From: Trileptium ribeirensis
Taxonomy: Eukaryota > Nematoda > Enoplea > Enoplida > Thoracostomopsidae
Assembly: GCA_030248225.1 (NCBI GenBank)
Contig: JASANE010028662.1
Location: 45,641 to 109,640 of the forward strand
Direction: 5' to 3'
Length of the DNA stretch: 64,000 nucleotides
Part shown: positions 43,934 to 57,240 of the stretch, piece by piece
Numbering within the stretch: position 1 is the stretch's first letter
Layout: each line of letters begins with the position of its first letter
Translations under genes and position numbers: made by a program
The notes under the pieces: generated by a model
Told to the model about the DNA's origin: nothing
Seen by the model: the letters and a program-made list of their open reading frames with translations, nothing else
Database searches by the model: none

Positions 43934-46047
43934 AGTAGTAGTAGCAGCGACATAGTAGTTACCAAAGGCCAATCCCCCAAGCGACACTAAGCTAAGCAAC
44001 CCGGTTGGCTGACGACGATCGCCGTAGTTTCGTTTCGCTGCGCTTGACTACTCCAACAACAGCAATCATTACAACGCTTAACAACAACAACAGCAGCAGC
44101 TCTGATAAAAGCAGTTTAACTTTCGATTCGCTTCAATGCTTCATCGAACATCGGCCAACATAATAAGCTGCTGCTGCTGTTGTTGTTGTTGTAGCAGCAA
44201 ACGATAGTATACAATAGTGACGAGCGACAACACACAATATAAACTAATCACTATATATATTATTATTATGTAGTTTGTGAGTTATATATAGCTAGAGAAA
44301 TATATAATTGAGCACTAACTCGATCGCTAACTGAACTACTAACTCCACTTGAACACGCACTACTAGATAAGTACAATGACTCGGATCCAATGCATTGTCG
44401 CTTGCTGCTACTGCCTTGCTGACCACTGTTCAATATCATACGTCCTCAAAAGGGGATAGGAGGTTAGCTTCCTAAGCAGAACCGTCTCACCCCTCCCCCG
44501 GGACCCGAAGGCGCCACTGCTTCCACACACGTGCCCCGCCGACCAGCTAATTCCCCGCTATTTCATATATATACCACGTTAACATTTTATATATGTGACA
44601 CACATGATACTAAAGGAAGGTTTGATTGGCCATAATATAAAAACGGATTGCAGATTCGGAATCCTCGCCCGATAATACACCTGATCAATGAGTTTCGTCA
44701 AAATCGAAGATATATATAAGTGTTTTCGACATTCAATACCGTTCGCCTCATATTGATCTGCATCTACATATTGATATTTGTCAAATCGATCTCAACAGCA
44801 GCAGAGCAGCATTTGACATGAAAAGTACCGCAAAAAACTAAAAAAACAACCTAATATTGCAGTGCTGTGGTTAAATTTTAATGATAAAAAGTTATTTATA
44901 TACTAATCGCCACTAAGCTTAAAACATACATCCGCAACCATGCAAGCAGTATACGTATACATTCTGCAGTTATTATATATAGTCTCAAAATTATTTTGCG
45001 CCAAGATTTCAATATAACGAAGCCCCTCAATATGGGTTTAATACAATGAAACAAACGTGTTTAATGGATTAAAACTGGATGCTTCGCTAAGGCCGTTGGA
45101 TCTACAGCTTTACATCTGCCATTATATAATGCATCAGAAACCAGTGCCAAGAATTTAACATACCACCGGGGCGAAATAAGTAGCTCAGATATACACATAA
45201 GCATGCATTATACAATTGTGGATAAATCAAAGCAAGCAATCCACTCTAACAGCTGATAGCAGAACTTTGAATACAAATAATGAGTTCTTCCCCATTATAC
45301 CCTACTATTGTAGGGATACAAGAATTGTGGATGTCATTATTTGCGTGCTGAACTGGAAAAGGGCTATGAATACATAGTCCAATTAATGCTGTGTTCACGG
45401 TATAATGTCCCTACGTTTAATACCTATATATATACACCACACAGTGTGAGGCACACTGGCGACAACATGGTGTCTTAGACACCAACATGTTTTTTATATA
45501 TATTTTTTCAAAGGTAGTTAGTTAGCTAGGGGTATTGCCACTGCGGGACAGTGTCAAGCATACTGGGTCTTCTTGCAGCTTTGTTGACAGTGTGCGGCAT
45601 TATTTCATCAAAGTTCATATGGCCTGGATACAAATATCGAGAGAATTTAGAAAAAACTACACGGTATTGTTGATTAATAAACCGTATTAGCTACAGACAA
45701 TGTCCGTTATAGTTAATTCGCGCCAAATTGGTAGCTAAGGGTGTATACGACACTGTGCAAAACTGTAGTAGCTAGGGGTGTGCCGTGCACCCTCAGCAAT
45801 TGATTTATAGTATGTGTGTCACCCTGACTGCCTATACAGTAGGGTCGCCACTACAACGGGACAAAAGTTCCAAACAGCGGGGACATTATAACGAGAACGC
45901 GGCATAAAATAGGCATTACACGATTATAGATGGCAAACGCAATTTTTTCGTCAAGTTCGTTAGCATTGTTTGATCGAGTTTAAAGTTTGAACCATTATTA
46001 CCCAGTTAGCCGTGATACAGGAAAAACCTAAAGCAATGTGTAATCCG
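43934..46047. other. Intergenic, hairpin and AT-rich sequence
   Basis: AACAACAACAACAGCAGCAG at 44,080 and its reverse complement CTGCTGCTGCTGTTGTTGTT at 44,168 form an inverted pair. The rest contains TATATA-rich patches and no recognisable gene. Confidence 0.5.
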
Positions 46048-47094
46048 TAGGTTCACATTCTGGTGCGCAAGCTTGAGATGTATGGAATTGTTGATCCATT
46101 ATTATCGTGGCTATCGTCCTTCCTAACGGGCAGGCGTCAATCGGTGGTTGTAAACGGTTCTCGTAGTAGATGGGTCAACGTTCCAAGCGGGGTCCCACAA
46201 GGATCCGTCCTGGGCCCGATACTTTTTCTATACTACATAAACGATATCGACTCATACGTCTCGTCTAAAATCTACAAGTTTGCAGACGACACAAAAATCT
46301 GTCGGCGTATAAGCAAGCACCGTCCAGACTTGGATATCCAAAGCGTCGAAAACGATCTGTTAGGTGTAAAGGCATGGTCAAACGATTCTCTAGTCGATTT
46401 CAACGTTGCCAAATGTTGTTGCCTCCATTTCGGTCGATCAAACCTCCATCACAATTATTCGCTGAACAATGCCGCCACCCCAAATCGTTGTACTGAGCGC
46501 GATTTAGGAGTCTGGATCAGTGACGATCTAAAACCATCGAAACACTGCAGTGAAGTTGTTAGCCGATGCTCCCGAGTGATTCAAATCTTTCGACGCACTT
46601 TCGTTTACCCATCACGCAATATATTTTTGCCTATCTATAAAGCGTTGATACGGCCCCGCTTGGAGTACGCTTCAACCTGTTGGTCGCCACATTACCACCG
46701 GGACAGCAAACTATTGGAGAACGTGCAGCGTAGAGCAACCAAGCTTGTTCCCGACATCGCCCATCTTCCATATGAACAGAGATTACAAAGTCTTCAACTA
46801 CAAACACTCGAAGTCCGCAGGGTACGTTCCGACCTAATAATGGTGTATAAAATGGCACACGGACTAGCTGATGTACCTCTCTGCCGGTTCTTCATCGCCA
46901 ATAACAATGACCTCAGAGGACATATGCTGAAACTTCGCGCTCGTGTTCATCCGCGTCTCAACTGCTCTCGTTATTGCTTCGCATACCGCGTAGTCGATCA
47001 CTGGAACGCATTGCCAGCTACAGTCGTATTTGCGCCCAATCTGCGAAAGTTCAAAGAGATGTTGCACTCGTCTCGCACACTCCCAAATCCGTGA
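46048..47094 (+). pseudogene. LINE (CR1/jockey-like) reverse transcriptase, 5'-truncated
   Basis: Coding similarity begins near VHILVRKLEMYGI, just after motif A, and stays open for 343 codons from 46063 to the TGA. It keeps VPSGVPQGSVLGPILFLY (motif B), KFADDTKICRR (FADD variant of the catalytic motif) and YKALIRPRLEYASTCWSP with VRSDLIMVYKMAHG in the thumb. It is clearly related to 39411-41314 but a different lineage. Motif A's aspartate region is missing, so it cannot be active. Truncation at the 5' end is typical of LINE insertion. Confidence 0.92.
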
Positions 47095-49114
47095 ACCGCC
47101 CGCGCTGCTTTGTGGTTTTTCACTTTCAGGATACGATACTCTCGAAACCAATACGCGCAGCTGATCTCCATCGGCTAGCCATTTGCCCGATGTCACTTCT
47201 CAAACGACACATTTGGAGCAACACATGCGGGCGGTGGCGGATCAGGTGCGATATCAGGTGCGATTCCTCCTGAAAACAATGGAAAGATCGGCTCACCTAC
47301 TTACTACGAAAGTACTTATAACAGGAGTGAAATTTCACAGGCTTTATTCCACAGTCTTTACTTTTAGCCCGTAAAGCCTTTGCAGTAAGTTATGTGGAGC
47401 TATATAAATTTTATATAATATGTATATATATACCTAAAGTTCAGTCAAACCAAAATTGTGCAGAGTCTAGCATAAAATACCAGATTTATATCCATTGCTC
47501 ACCAAAACACACTATTGAAGCTATAATTGCAGCATATTTACATCAGATAAAGTCATAACCTCTCTGAAAGTTTCAGCTGAATCGATCCATCCAATTCTCA
47601 AGTTACAAATGATCACATCCCAAGGTGAATTGAATTTGGCTTGGAAAAGTGGATTATTCAACACTAGCTCCTCAACCAGTGGGGTTACAGGCAAACACGT
47701 ATGCATGAATATGCTAACTTTAAAGCACATCTAATAGAAAAATAATTGCTCAAATTTGTTTACCCGTTTCTGAATTAAAGTTGCTTAAATAAAATGTTGT
47801 TCTCTTATCAGCAAGCAAAATCTAGCTATGTAATTACTTCAGATAAAAATTGGCAATAAAATTTAACCATTTTAGTAAAAATAATTTCCTCAATTTGTCC
47901 ATTCATAAAAACAGATTGTGTACAGTTAGGGGTCCAGGACCCTGTGGAGCTCATACACGGCACCTCGCATTTTTCAATATTTCGAGCAGACTCAAGTTTG
48001 AGTTTGTTTGCAAAAACACGCACTGACAGTTCTTGAAATGTTTGACACAGCAGAGAGCCGCGTCTTACTTATGTTGCCTCATCTGATGTTTTGTGGCACA
48101 ACAAAGCGTCACTTCTTTCAGCTTTTTCGATCAATCAAAGACATAAACACAAAACGCTTACGGCAATATTGAAATGATGCCTCAAAGCGCAAAAGTCACA
48201 GAAAGGATAAAATGGGCACAGTTTGGGAGGCCCCTCACATACTACCGCCGGTTATAATTACGTATGTGTGCAATTTTCAGCAATAGGGGTGCGCAGAATG
48301 GGAGGGGGACCGGCCCTCCCACTTTTTACAAACAAATCTGAAATAAAAACTTAACTGATGGGGTTATAATAAAACGAATGCAAATGATCGGCCCCTCCAC
48401 ATTTTGCCTGCCCTTCACTTTGCGACAGCTGGCGATGTCCTGACAACGTTGTTCTGTACAAGGTTTATTCCAGTTAGTCCAAGAACAACATTGCCAGGAG
48501 CGTCGCCCAGTTATTCCGCAAGCTGCTGGTCAAACGAAGATGACCGATGTCAAACCAAGTGCGGTAGTTGCTCTACCGGTAGTTAAATGTCATGACGAAC
48601 AGACTGATAAAATATATCCAACTTAGCCCACTGACGAGCGACGCTGGATGGCGCCTTAGGTCCACCTATCGAAGGGGCCCGCCACATTTTTTGAGTTCGC
48701 CCAACCCCCCTCCCCCGAGCGGAATAAAACGTCCCAACGCCGCTATCATAGATAATAAATAAAACCATGCTTACTACAAACCAACAATAGAAAAATAAAG
48801 CAAAAACCGCACCAAACTCGCGTGTATGTTAAATTCAATTATCATAACAGAGCGCAGTAGTTCTCAGTTGTCTGTATAAAAATAAATATACATATATCTA
48901 ACGCAAACACACAGTACAGCACTGTGACAAATGCTCGAAAAGCTAAATATATGTATAGTTAAAAACATAACTATATAAATAAAATGACTTAATATGTTCA
49001 GCAAACATTTTTATTAGTACGTATACAAGACTAAAACAGCTACGAAAAATAAATATGTTCCCGTTCGATACATTATTATCTATTAGATTAAGGCAAGTAG
49101 AGTCGGATCCAAAC
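47095..49114. other. LINE 3' flank and intergenic sequence
   Basis: Sequence directly after the LINE stop is probably its 3' UTR (to about 47,300). No gene is recognised in the rest. Confidence 0.4.
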
Positions 49115-49259
49115 CAGGGGCGTCGCCAAGGGAGGCGACGGAAGGCCGTGCTCCCCCAGTTCGAATTTTGAAAATAAGAAATTATGGACACAGCTAGCTT
49201 GTGCATCTATAGAAATCCTTGGTACCCTCCCCAGATAGGACTTTCTGGCTACGCCGGTG
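49115..49259. mobile_element. hAT-like MITE (145 bp, one VNTR unit)
   Basis: It starts CAGGGGCGTCGCCAAGG and ends TTCTGGCTACGCCGGTG. A perfect 8-bp direct repeat ATCCAAAC flanks it (49107-49114, 49260-49267). It contains a single AGTTCGAATTTTG...CCTTGGTACCC unit, the same unit that is expanded at 6,318 and 15,086. Confidence 0.88.
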
Positions 49260-49798
49260 ATCCAAACCAATACATTCAACAATCAATCAACTCCTGCTCC
49301 TACCACGAACCGCGTTTGTTGTTATATACTATTTTTGCTACATGACATCACCCGGACGCGGATCAGACAAAAACCATTCTAGGCACTATCGGATCATTTC
49401 CTGATCCAGGTGAGCACCAAAGGGAGGAATCAGTCGGGCCGGACATATGTTCCATTTTGAGCCTATAAATTGCACCATATTTTGGCGAACTTCCTAGGCT
49501 TCAGATTACAACATTTCTGACGTGATTCTTTGGATGACGTGACAAAATAAAAAAATGAGACATCAAAAAGAGGTTTAGGTCCCCTGGCTACGCCGCCGCG
49601 ATTCGCGATGACGGGTCTAAATGTTGGCGCTAAAGCGTTTTAGTTTTAATTGCCAGTCTACGGGATACACGTTGAATTACGAGCTCACCGAGGAATTTCA
49701 ATTTAAAATCCAAGTCATTTCATCAGGCTATGGTCATGCATATGTTTGCGTGACCATGCTAAAGTATAATCATGAGTTCGCATTGTTAGTTGCATGTT

Positions 49799-50192
49799 AG
49801 TATGATACTTCCCTGTTCTCTAATGTAAATCCGTACTGGATGACATCGGCGTTTGCGGCCTGACCTCCCCCCCCCTCATTTTTGGTGATAGGGGTAGTCA
49901 TGCATAGAACGCCCCACGTTTTGTGGGGGAGTAGCTCGGACACCCCATCATGTTGTTGGGGGGTAGGTCGGACACCACAGCCCCCAATTTTGAAGGCGGG
50001 ACGGTTGAACCGGTAGCTGCTTATAAACCAACCCTCTCAAAACTGAGGGGTACGGCCTACCAACCCACAATCTCACATCACAGTTCTCTGCATGACCACC
50101 CTTCCCCCCAAAAAATGTGTGGGGGGGTCAGGCCGAAAACGCCGGTGCCACCCCGGATGGATTTGCATTAGAGTGCAGGGAAGTGTCATACT
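49799..50192. mobile_element. Foldback element, arms about 80 bp
   Basis: AGTATGATACTTCCCTG at the left matches AGTATGACACTTCCCTG (reverse complement of the right end). Pairing continues through TCTAATGTAAATCC, CGGCGTTTGCGGCCTGACC and a run of C/G. The middle also contains GGGG...TCGGACACC words in inverted arrangement. No clear target duplication. Confidence 0.7.
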
Positions 50193-50199
50193 CTTCACT

Positions 50200-52330
50200 A
50201 ATGCACTCTTGGTTGTACGAAAACACAACTTTACCAATCGTAACACCTACAATTAGGTACCACCGATAACCGTAGACGATGGTTCACTCTCGCCAGTACA
50301 TGCATCCAGTTCTAAGAATTTTAAGAAACTTCTAGATTTCAGTTCAATTCTAACGGTTATCTGAAGTAATGCGAGGCATACTGAATCAAGTGTAAGAGTC
50401 GCGTCTGCTGCCTTTATGATCACGTTGTTTATTCAAATCAATCTTATTCTGTTTAACAAGTCCAAAGCCATTGAACTGCATCATAGGAGAGGTAATAAAT
50501 ATATTTTGATTTAATATTACGACTTTACTTGATTCGGCAATTTTCGGTTACTAATTAATATGGGTTTGCGGAAGGCGCCGCGTTTCACACACATCGTGTA
50601 TCAGTCGGTCCCTCATACGAAAACGCGAAAAAATTCAGGGAGACGGGGCGCAGTAAGATCGAAAATGTCTGGGGGTGGCAGGACATAAACAACTTGCAAA
50701 CGCTGCACAGTTATGTGCATTCTGGTTACTATGACTCTCAATATATACACATGAATGACCACTTGCAAGATTTCTAGGGGATGGGAGCCCTACGTATCCG
50801 TCCCCTAGGCATATATCTTTTCTCTATATATACATAATTAATAAACCCCGCAAATTTTTGAGGAAGACGCCAGACATAGTTTTAAATATACATTCATGAT
50901 TGACCAACATGCTGTATGTGGCCTTCCACAGGCATATTTCTGCCCTCGCCACCCGCGCTATTTGCGCCCATGCCCTCGTACACTTAACTCGTAGCGGTGC
51001 CCCTGATCACATATAGCGACATACGATAGTTTTTGCCTCAACCTCCCAAAGTCCGAAGGATCTATATGTAGTCCAAATTTCTTTTTGATTAAATTGACAA
51101 AGGCAGATTCGTCGGCGATTTTTATTAACACAAATTACCATTACTCTTACCGGCGACGAGATAACATGATATAGGCAGGGGCGGCGATCCCTAAAAAATA
51201 GTGAGCATAATTTTTTTCAGTTCTTATCGCCGGATCTTTGTATCTGGAGGATGCAACCTCTTTATTCCCCCCGGAATCGGCACCCATGGAAATACGATAC
51301 GCGTGGTTCGTCCAAGGACGAATCCAAAGCAATCCTTGGATCGGGTACGGCCCACCAGAAGATACAGCACATAAGCCTATGGGCTGGGGGAAGTAGATGT
51401 GGGCTGAAACTTTGTTTGAAGCACATGGTTATTAAAAAAATTCAAGAATATTTTTGTTCGGGTTCGCTGAGCAAGTATTGAGCTGAGACTACAAATTGTG
51501 TAACTTCTGTAGCAAAAGAACTTCAAAACAAATTCCGAGAGCGAAACATAAGTGTCAAAACGCCGCCCATTGCTGTCACCTACCCGAATATCTATATATA
51601 CATACGGCTGCCCCTATGGGTATTAATACAGTAAGTTGTACAACAAACCCATAAAACATAGCTTCGTCGCCGTCACAAAATATTAAAATCCTGTGCTCCC
51701 AATGTAATGTATATCTCTAGCATAATATGAGGCTTAAATAAAATATAATGCTAACTTATAACAAACAACAACCAACAATTCTCGTTTCTCGCAAAAACGC
51801 TGAAGGCCCGTGTAAACGAGAAGACACTGTCAATAATAATAGACGTTCTTATAGAGCTAAGGCACCGCCCACGTAATTGGGAGGGGCGGACAGACGGAAT
51901 GCTAAAAATTGGGTTCTCTAAAATCGTGAAACTAAACTATTGCTCCAGTTGACCAGACAGCCTCGGAGCTCTACGCACCAGAGCAGCCTGAAAAAAGCTA
52001 CTGCACCTAGCGGCACTGAATGTGCTAGGCGGCACAGCTTAAACGAACTTTTGAAATATTAACAAACAAAAGATTTTATTGGTTGATCACTGCATACATT
52101 TCATACGTATATGCCAAAATTAAAACTACATAACTCTTGCTACAACAAATCAACACCATTGTGTCAACCAATAAAAACTAATCGGTTAGGGTTGCCATCG
52201 TTGAGAAACGTAGTCACATTTCTGTTGCATGACAGGGGGCGAGGCCCTCCCCCATGCTGCCCTGGGCTACGCTTCCGTGTCTGTGACCGGAAAATTAGGC
52301 AAAACTGAAGAAGCCTCACGCGCCTAGGTT
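50200..52330. other. Intergenic, no gene recognised
   Basis: Scattered short open frames only. A CAGGGGCGGCGATCC fragment at 51,177 resembles a MITE end without a partner. Confidence 0.4.
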
Positions 52331-54556
52331 TACAACAACAACAACAACAACAACAAAAATTTATTAAAAAATACACCCCTAACAGTATGCAGAAGTGTCT
52401 GTTATGTAGAACAAATGGTATAATAATTCACAGTGAATACATTATAGGAAAAGGGTATACAATTGAATAAAAAGAAAATCAGCAAGGGGGTTATTCCTCT
52501 TACAGCTGATTATAGGTTTCTATCATAATGTAAGAACGATGTTAGATTAACTTTTTTCAAACCGTTTTTAAACGCTTTAGTGCTAGGGGCGTCTATAAGA
52601 GGTTTGCTCCCAATAAACTGCGGTAATGAATTCCACGCCTCTATAGCACGAACTGAAAACGCGTGCCGTAAAGTATTTGTTTTAAATTTCTTTTTCACCA
52701 CTTTTTTTGAGTGACCTCTAGTATGGCAAACCTCGGATAATACAAATAAATCTTGGCAGGCATCAACTTTATAATTTAAAATTTTATACATCATAACAAG
52801 GTCGGAATGTAACCGACGTAATTCAAGCGACTCCAAATTTAATTTTGTAAGCCGATCATTGTAAGACGCCTCTGCCCAACCCAGTCGGCTGTACAGGCGG
52901 CGTGTGAAATAACGTTGTACTCGTTCAAGCAAATCAATATCACCATAATAGCATGGGGACCAGATTTGCGACGCATATTCTAATTGTGGTCGGACGTAGG
53001 TTTCGTAAGCCCGAAGCAGAATTGAACAATTAGAAGTAAGAAAACACCGGAATAAGATATTAATCGTCCTATATGCCTTTTTAGACACGATATACAAAGG
53101 TAACCTCAGAGTCTAGAAGCCTAATTGTGAGTATGAGTTTAACCGTTCCGTGGTTCAAAGTTAGAGTTTTTACTGGGCGCCTGTTAATATTAAATTTTGA
53201 TATATGAAATATGTGTTCGTGAAATGAGTCAACGGATATTCGAAAGTGGTGCTTCAAAGCGCAAACGTACAAAGGAGCAGGCTATAAGGATGCTTTTAAA
53301 ATATTGCAAAGACTGTTTATAAAATTATGACCATGCATACTATCTTAATTTAAGGAACAGCTCTCAAATTTAGGGGTACACGGTCTTTGCAAATTTTTAG
53401 AGTATAATGTCTTAAGGTAAGTGTATTGGAAAACGATTACATTAGTTAAGAAATGTGATAGGGGCCTCGCACCCTGCTGGGGGGGGCTCGCAGCCTGCTG
53501 GGGGGGCCTCGCAGCCTGCCGGGGGGGCCTCGGACATCCTAGCGGCGGCCCTGGGAAAGGTGACAAGTTGCTGCAAACCCGCTTCGTTCACACAGTTCAT
53601 AAAGTCATCATAGGTAGGACTTTGCGGCCATGACTGAGAGCCCCAGACAATATATGGAAAGTTAAAGTCACCTACAATCGTTACCGGCCACGGGACATCG
53701 CATACTTTCTTAATAAAATTAGTCATATTTGTTGTGTACATTAGATTAACAACTGGGGGCCGGTATATGCAGATCAATCTATGTTTTGTCGGGATGAACA
53801 TATCTACAGCAACGCACTCTAACCCTTCAGTTAGGGTACTGGCATTAGTATATTTAATACCAGATTTAATAAGCAAGCAAACACCACCTCCTTTAGAGTA
53901 TTCTCTATCTTTCTCCGGACTACATGATAGCTACTGTCGGGCACTAGCATAGAATCCGGGATAGTATAATTGAGCCATGTTTCTGTTATGGCTAAAACAT
54001 CATACTTAGCTGATAGCAAAAGTGCTTCAATGTCAATGAGTTTGTTGCAAATACTTCGCGCATTAAAGCATACGCACTGAATAATGTTGTTACTTTGACG
54101 ACTGTTCGTAATTAGAAATGGCATTGTCCGGAATAACCCCATTGTTCAGTTTAAATGCACAATGTGCCGCCCGTTCACTGCTTTTACGGTATAGTCCAAC
54201 GCATTATGTTTACCCTTAACCAAACGTCCGTTTTCGAGGGTACATTCCTTGAATAGAACAAGTTTCTCGTTCACTACGACGTAGCGATCACGATTTCCGG
54301 CATGTAACTTTAATTCACTGTTAAGTTCGTTCGCTTTAAAATGCAATGCGGCAATACGCCGTCGGTCTTCGTCGGACATTGAGCGTCGTAGAAAGATGCG
54401 GTTATACTGTGGATGGTTGCGTAAGTACTCTCGCCTACTCTCGCGTACTACTCTCGCCGTAGTTGCAGGTTTAAGGCTACTTGCAAACAAGTAGTCAAGG
54501 AGAAGTGTAGGGGCATAGATAGGTGTCCGTAGTAGTAATATGGGGCACACTGCCAA
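52331..54556 (-). pseudogene. LINE with ORF1 tail, endonuclease and thumb; polymerase core deleted
   Basis: In order on the minus strand: an ORF1-like tail (54556-54146) ending VHLN and TGA; three bases later an ATG (54142) opening an APE-type endonuclease with FNARSICNK and ITETWL; a frameshift near 53,915; then IYRPP, GDFNFPYIVWGS and VNEAGLQQLVTFP (to about 53,560). A 21-bp VNTR encoding EAPPAGC repeats follows (53,460-53,540), and the polymerase motifs are gone. The thumb (53097-52510) keeps YVRPQLEYASQIWSP and LHSDLVMMYKIL. The 3' end has a (TTG)n tail (about 52,331-52,357), as in CR1/L2-type elements. Confidence 0.9.
53455..53545. repeat. 21-bp GC-rich minisatellite inside a LINE
   Basis: CCTGCTGGGGGGGGCTCGCAG-like units, three to four copies, with G runs of 7-8 on the plus strand. 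It sits exactly where the LINE endonuclease similarity stops and could form G-quadruplexes. Confidence 0.75.
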
Positions 54557-54599
54557 TGGATCGGAGCCCCTAAGATAGTTTTAGCGCTCTACGGCGCCG

Positions 54600-56560
54600 T
54601 CCGAACGCCTTCCCGCCGAATTTAAGCAAAATATTTTAGCAGTTATGAGCAAAGAATCATTTTAGAAAATGGGAAAAATCAGTGAAATTGCAGCTCCCAC
54701 GCACGTATCCGCACCCCGCCGACACTATTTACTCGCCAAAGCAAACGGACCTGGGACACCTATATAATGTACTATAACGAACAGCGCTTACTAACAAAAA
54801 CTGGGCAGCCTTCTAATTAACAATCACTGGCGTACTTAAAGGGGCATTTTGTCACGCCCCGCGACCCTCCGAATTTTTTTCAAAAGGTACCAAAGGTCCC
54901 CCTTTGGCATCGACAGATCCACCTGACTATATAGCATGCATATTATAAAATGTTTCATGCCACTACTAAATAGTATAACTCGGTCATGCCTTGCCCCTCT
55001 CCCCAAATGAAAATTATAAATATATACGCGCAATGCCAACAATTATGCCTCACTGGGAAATCCTTGCTACGTTGCTGAAATCCCCATGATTCCATGAAAG
55101 CAGAAGCTTACAAAACCCTAAATAAAATCATCATTATGCTGCACAGGATATTGCAGTCAGCCTATTTCTTAATGGTTGAGGTCGCGATGATGGACTTATC
55201 TCCGAATGCAAAACCATTTGAGCCGCAACATCCAATGACCAATAATCAACGATATACTATTACTACAAAAATGTGTTTGTTTTCTAATGGGAAGGCAAAA
55301 CGAAGGGCCTATATAGCACCCAGCTAGAATTTTTAGGGTTGCGACCGACTTTCCATTCTTGTTCTCGGGTCAATCAACTAACTGCTGGCGAAAAAACAAC
55401 CTAAGCATCCACTTTTGAAGAAGACCTTGCGACGCCTCTCAGCTAAGTTAATGCTAGCGTTCAGTCAATCCAGTTGCTCCGACAACAAAAAATAACCAGC
55501 AACAACCAATAACATCAAAATCCAATCGTCAGTCAGTGTGAAAAGTGAAACGAGAGTATCTCCTCATAATACACTGACAAGACGGACAGGGATATAATTC
55601 AGGTGGCCCTCAGCACAGGAGGCGTGCCCTCCCGTGCAACATTTGTAACCCCATACCCGTAGCCAAGGGGTGGGCACAGGTGATAGTGCCTACACGCAAG
55701 GTAGCGTGCCCTCCGCCCGTGCAACGCATTGGCCGCTAATTAGGGCCAGAAAGGCACGATAATGAGTATCCCCCGAAGGTGAGCCGCAAGCTACGAACCT
55801 GTACCCTCCTAAAATATCACATAAGAAGTTCAGAGTTAAAAGGTTGGTCCTAAACTGAGCACACCCGGCCCCGATACATGCATAAGTTTATAGCTACACC
55901 CGTGGTCCAAACTATGGATTAAACCAAAACCACGCAAGAAAACCAAACGAAAGAAAACCCAAACTATAAATAATAATATAAAATGCGTAAAACAACTTGG
56001 CGTTGTAATGCCAAATAGAAATATTAGGATTGTGATACACAGACATAGACAACACATCATTGACTGACTGACTGACTACTACACTTATGTTTTATTATAC
56101 GAACGTCTGTTACGATAAATAATCCAATACAACTGTGTAAAGGGAGCCTTGTCGACGATAACATACAAGAGTAATGTTGTTGTGTTGTTGTATTTATTAT
56201 TTTTTGCTTGTGCATAGCGTATACAGAGTGGCAACCGAACTGGTTATAGTCATCATGAAGCAGCAGCCGGGCTCATAGGAACACAAGTGAGTGGTTAGGC
56301 CTTGTTCTTGTCGAAGTAAGTGATGGCAGGTCAGGGCAGGCCCGTAGTCCATGAAGGGCGTGCCGCCAGTGCAAAATACCCGCGTAGGTGAGCCACTGGC
56401 TACGGGCCTGGTATAGGGGTTTAGCTAAACGGGGCATGGGGAGCGTGCTTCCCTGTCCAGCATCTGTGCCCAGCCTAAGGTATAACAAAGTGAATTTCAT
56501 TGTTGTGTGGGAATGAGGCGTTCAGGCAATGCCACCACACCTTAGCAGCCTCCGGACAAA
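54600..56560. other. Intergenic with small repeats
   Basis: The segment 55,145-55,270 is shared with 28,715-28,840. A GACT microsatellite lies at about 56,062-56,076 and TTGTTGTG-rich sequence at 56,176-56,190. CAGGCCCGTAGTCC and GGCTACGGGCCTG at 56,337 and 56,398 could be ends of a small MITE. Confidence 0.45.
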
Positions 56561-57240
56561 ATCGGGAAACGGCAAACGCGAGATTTCGAAAATTAAAAAT
56601 GTCGGGGAAACTACGGAGCTCGGAACATAATAGAAATCCACTCGGGAAATCCGAAAATTGGGAATGTTGGAATACGGTAAACTTGGGAAATAGCTAAATA
56701 TGGGGGAAGGTAGGGAAACTTGAGAAACTCGGAAAACGGAAGTTGGAAAACGGTAAACGCAAGACATGGGAAAATCATGGAAACTTGGTAAAAAGAAAAT
56801 CGGAAAATGGGAAATATAGGAAAATAGAATTATGGGGTAAAGTTAAATTTGGAAAACCGGAAACTTTTGAAACGGGAAAATGTTAGATCGTTGAGAACTA
56901 GAAATGTCTTAAACAGAAGTCCCGTGAAATTAGGGAAACACGAAACTCAGAAACCCGGAAAATGATAGGAATCGGGAAAATCTGGCAAATGTGTTAAACG
57001 TGAAACTCGAAAACGTTGGGAAACTAGATAATGTTGGGAAACACGAAAATGTAGTACACCCGGGAAAATATGAAAAACGGGAAACTTAAGAGCGGAAAAG
57101 TCGGAAAACAAGAAAATGCAAGAAAATCGAAGCTCGGGGAGAAGGGGAAATTGTATGAAACTAGAATTATTGGAAACGGGATAGTCCGGATATTTCTGAG
57201 ACAGGAAACTCGGAAATGTTAGGAATCTGGTAATTCTCGA
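56560..57240. repeat. Degenerate purine-rich GGGAAA repeat field
   Basis: Words such as CGGGAAA, GGAAACTCGGAAA and CGGAAAATG recur every 8-20 bases for nearly 700 bp with no exact period. The pyrimidine-strand version appears at 57,535-57,715 (TTTCCCAAATTC, TTCCAGATTCC). No coding signal is accepted here. Confidence 0.65.

Noticed and set aside
51170..51200. MITE end CAGGGGCGGCGATCC
   Set aside because: No matching inverted end or target duplication was found nearby.
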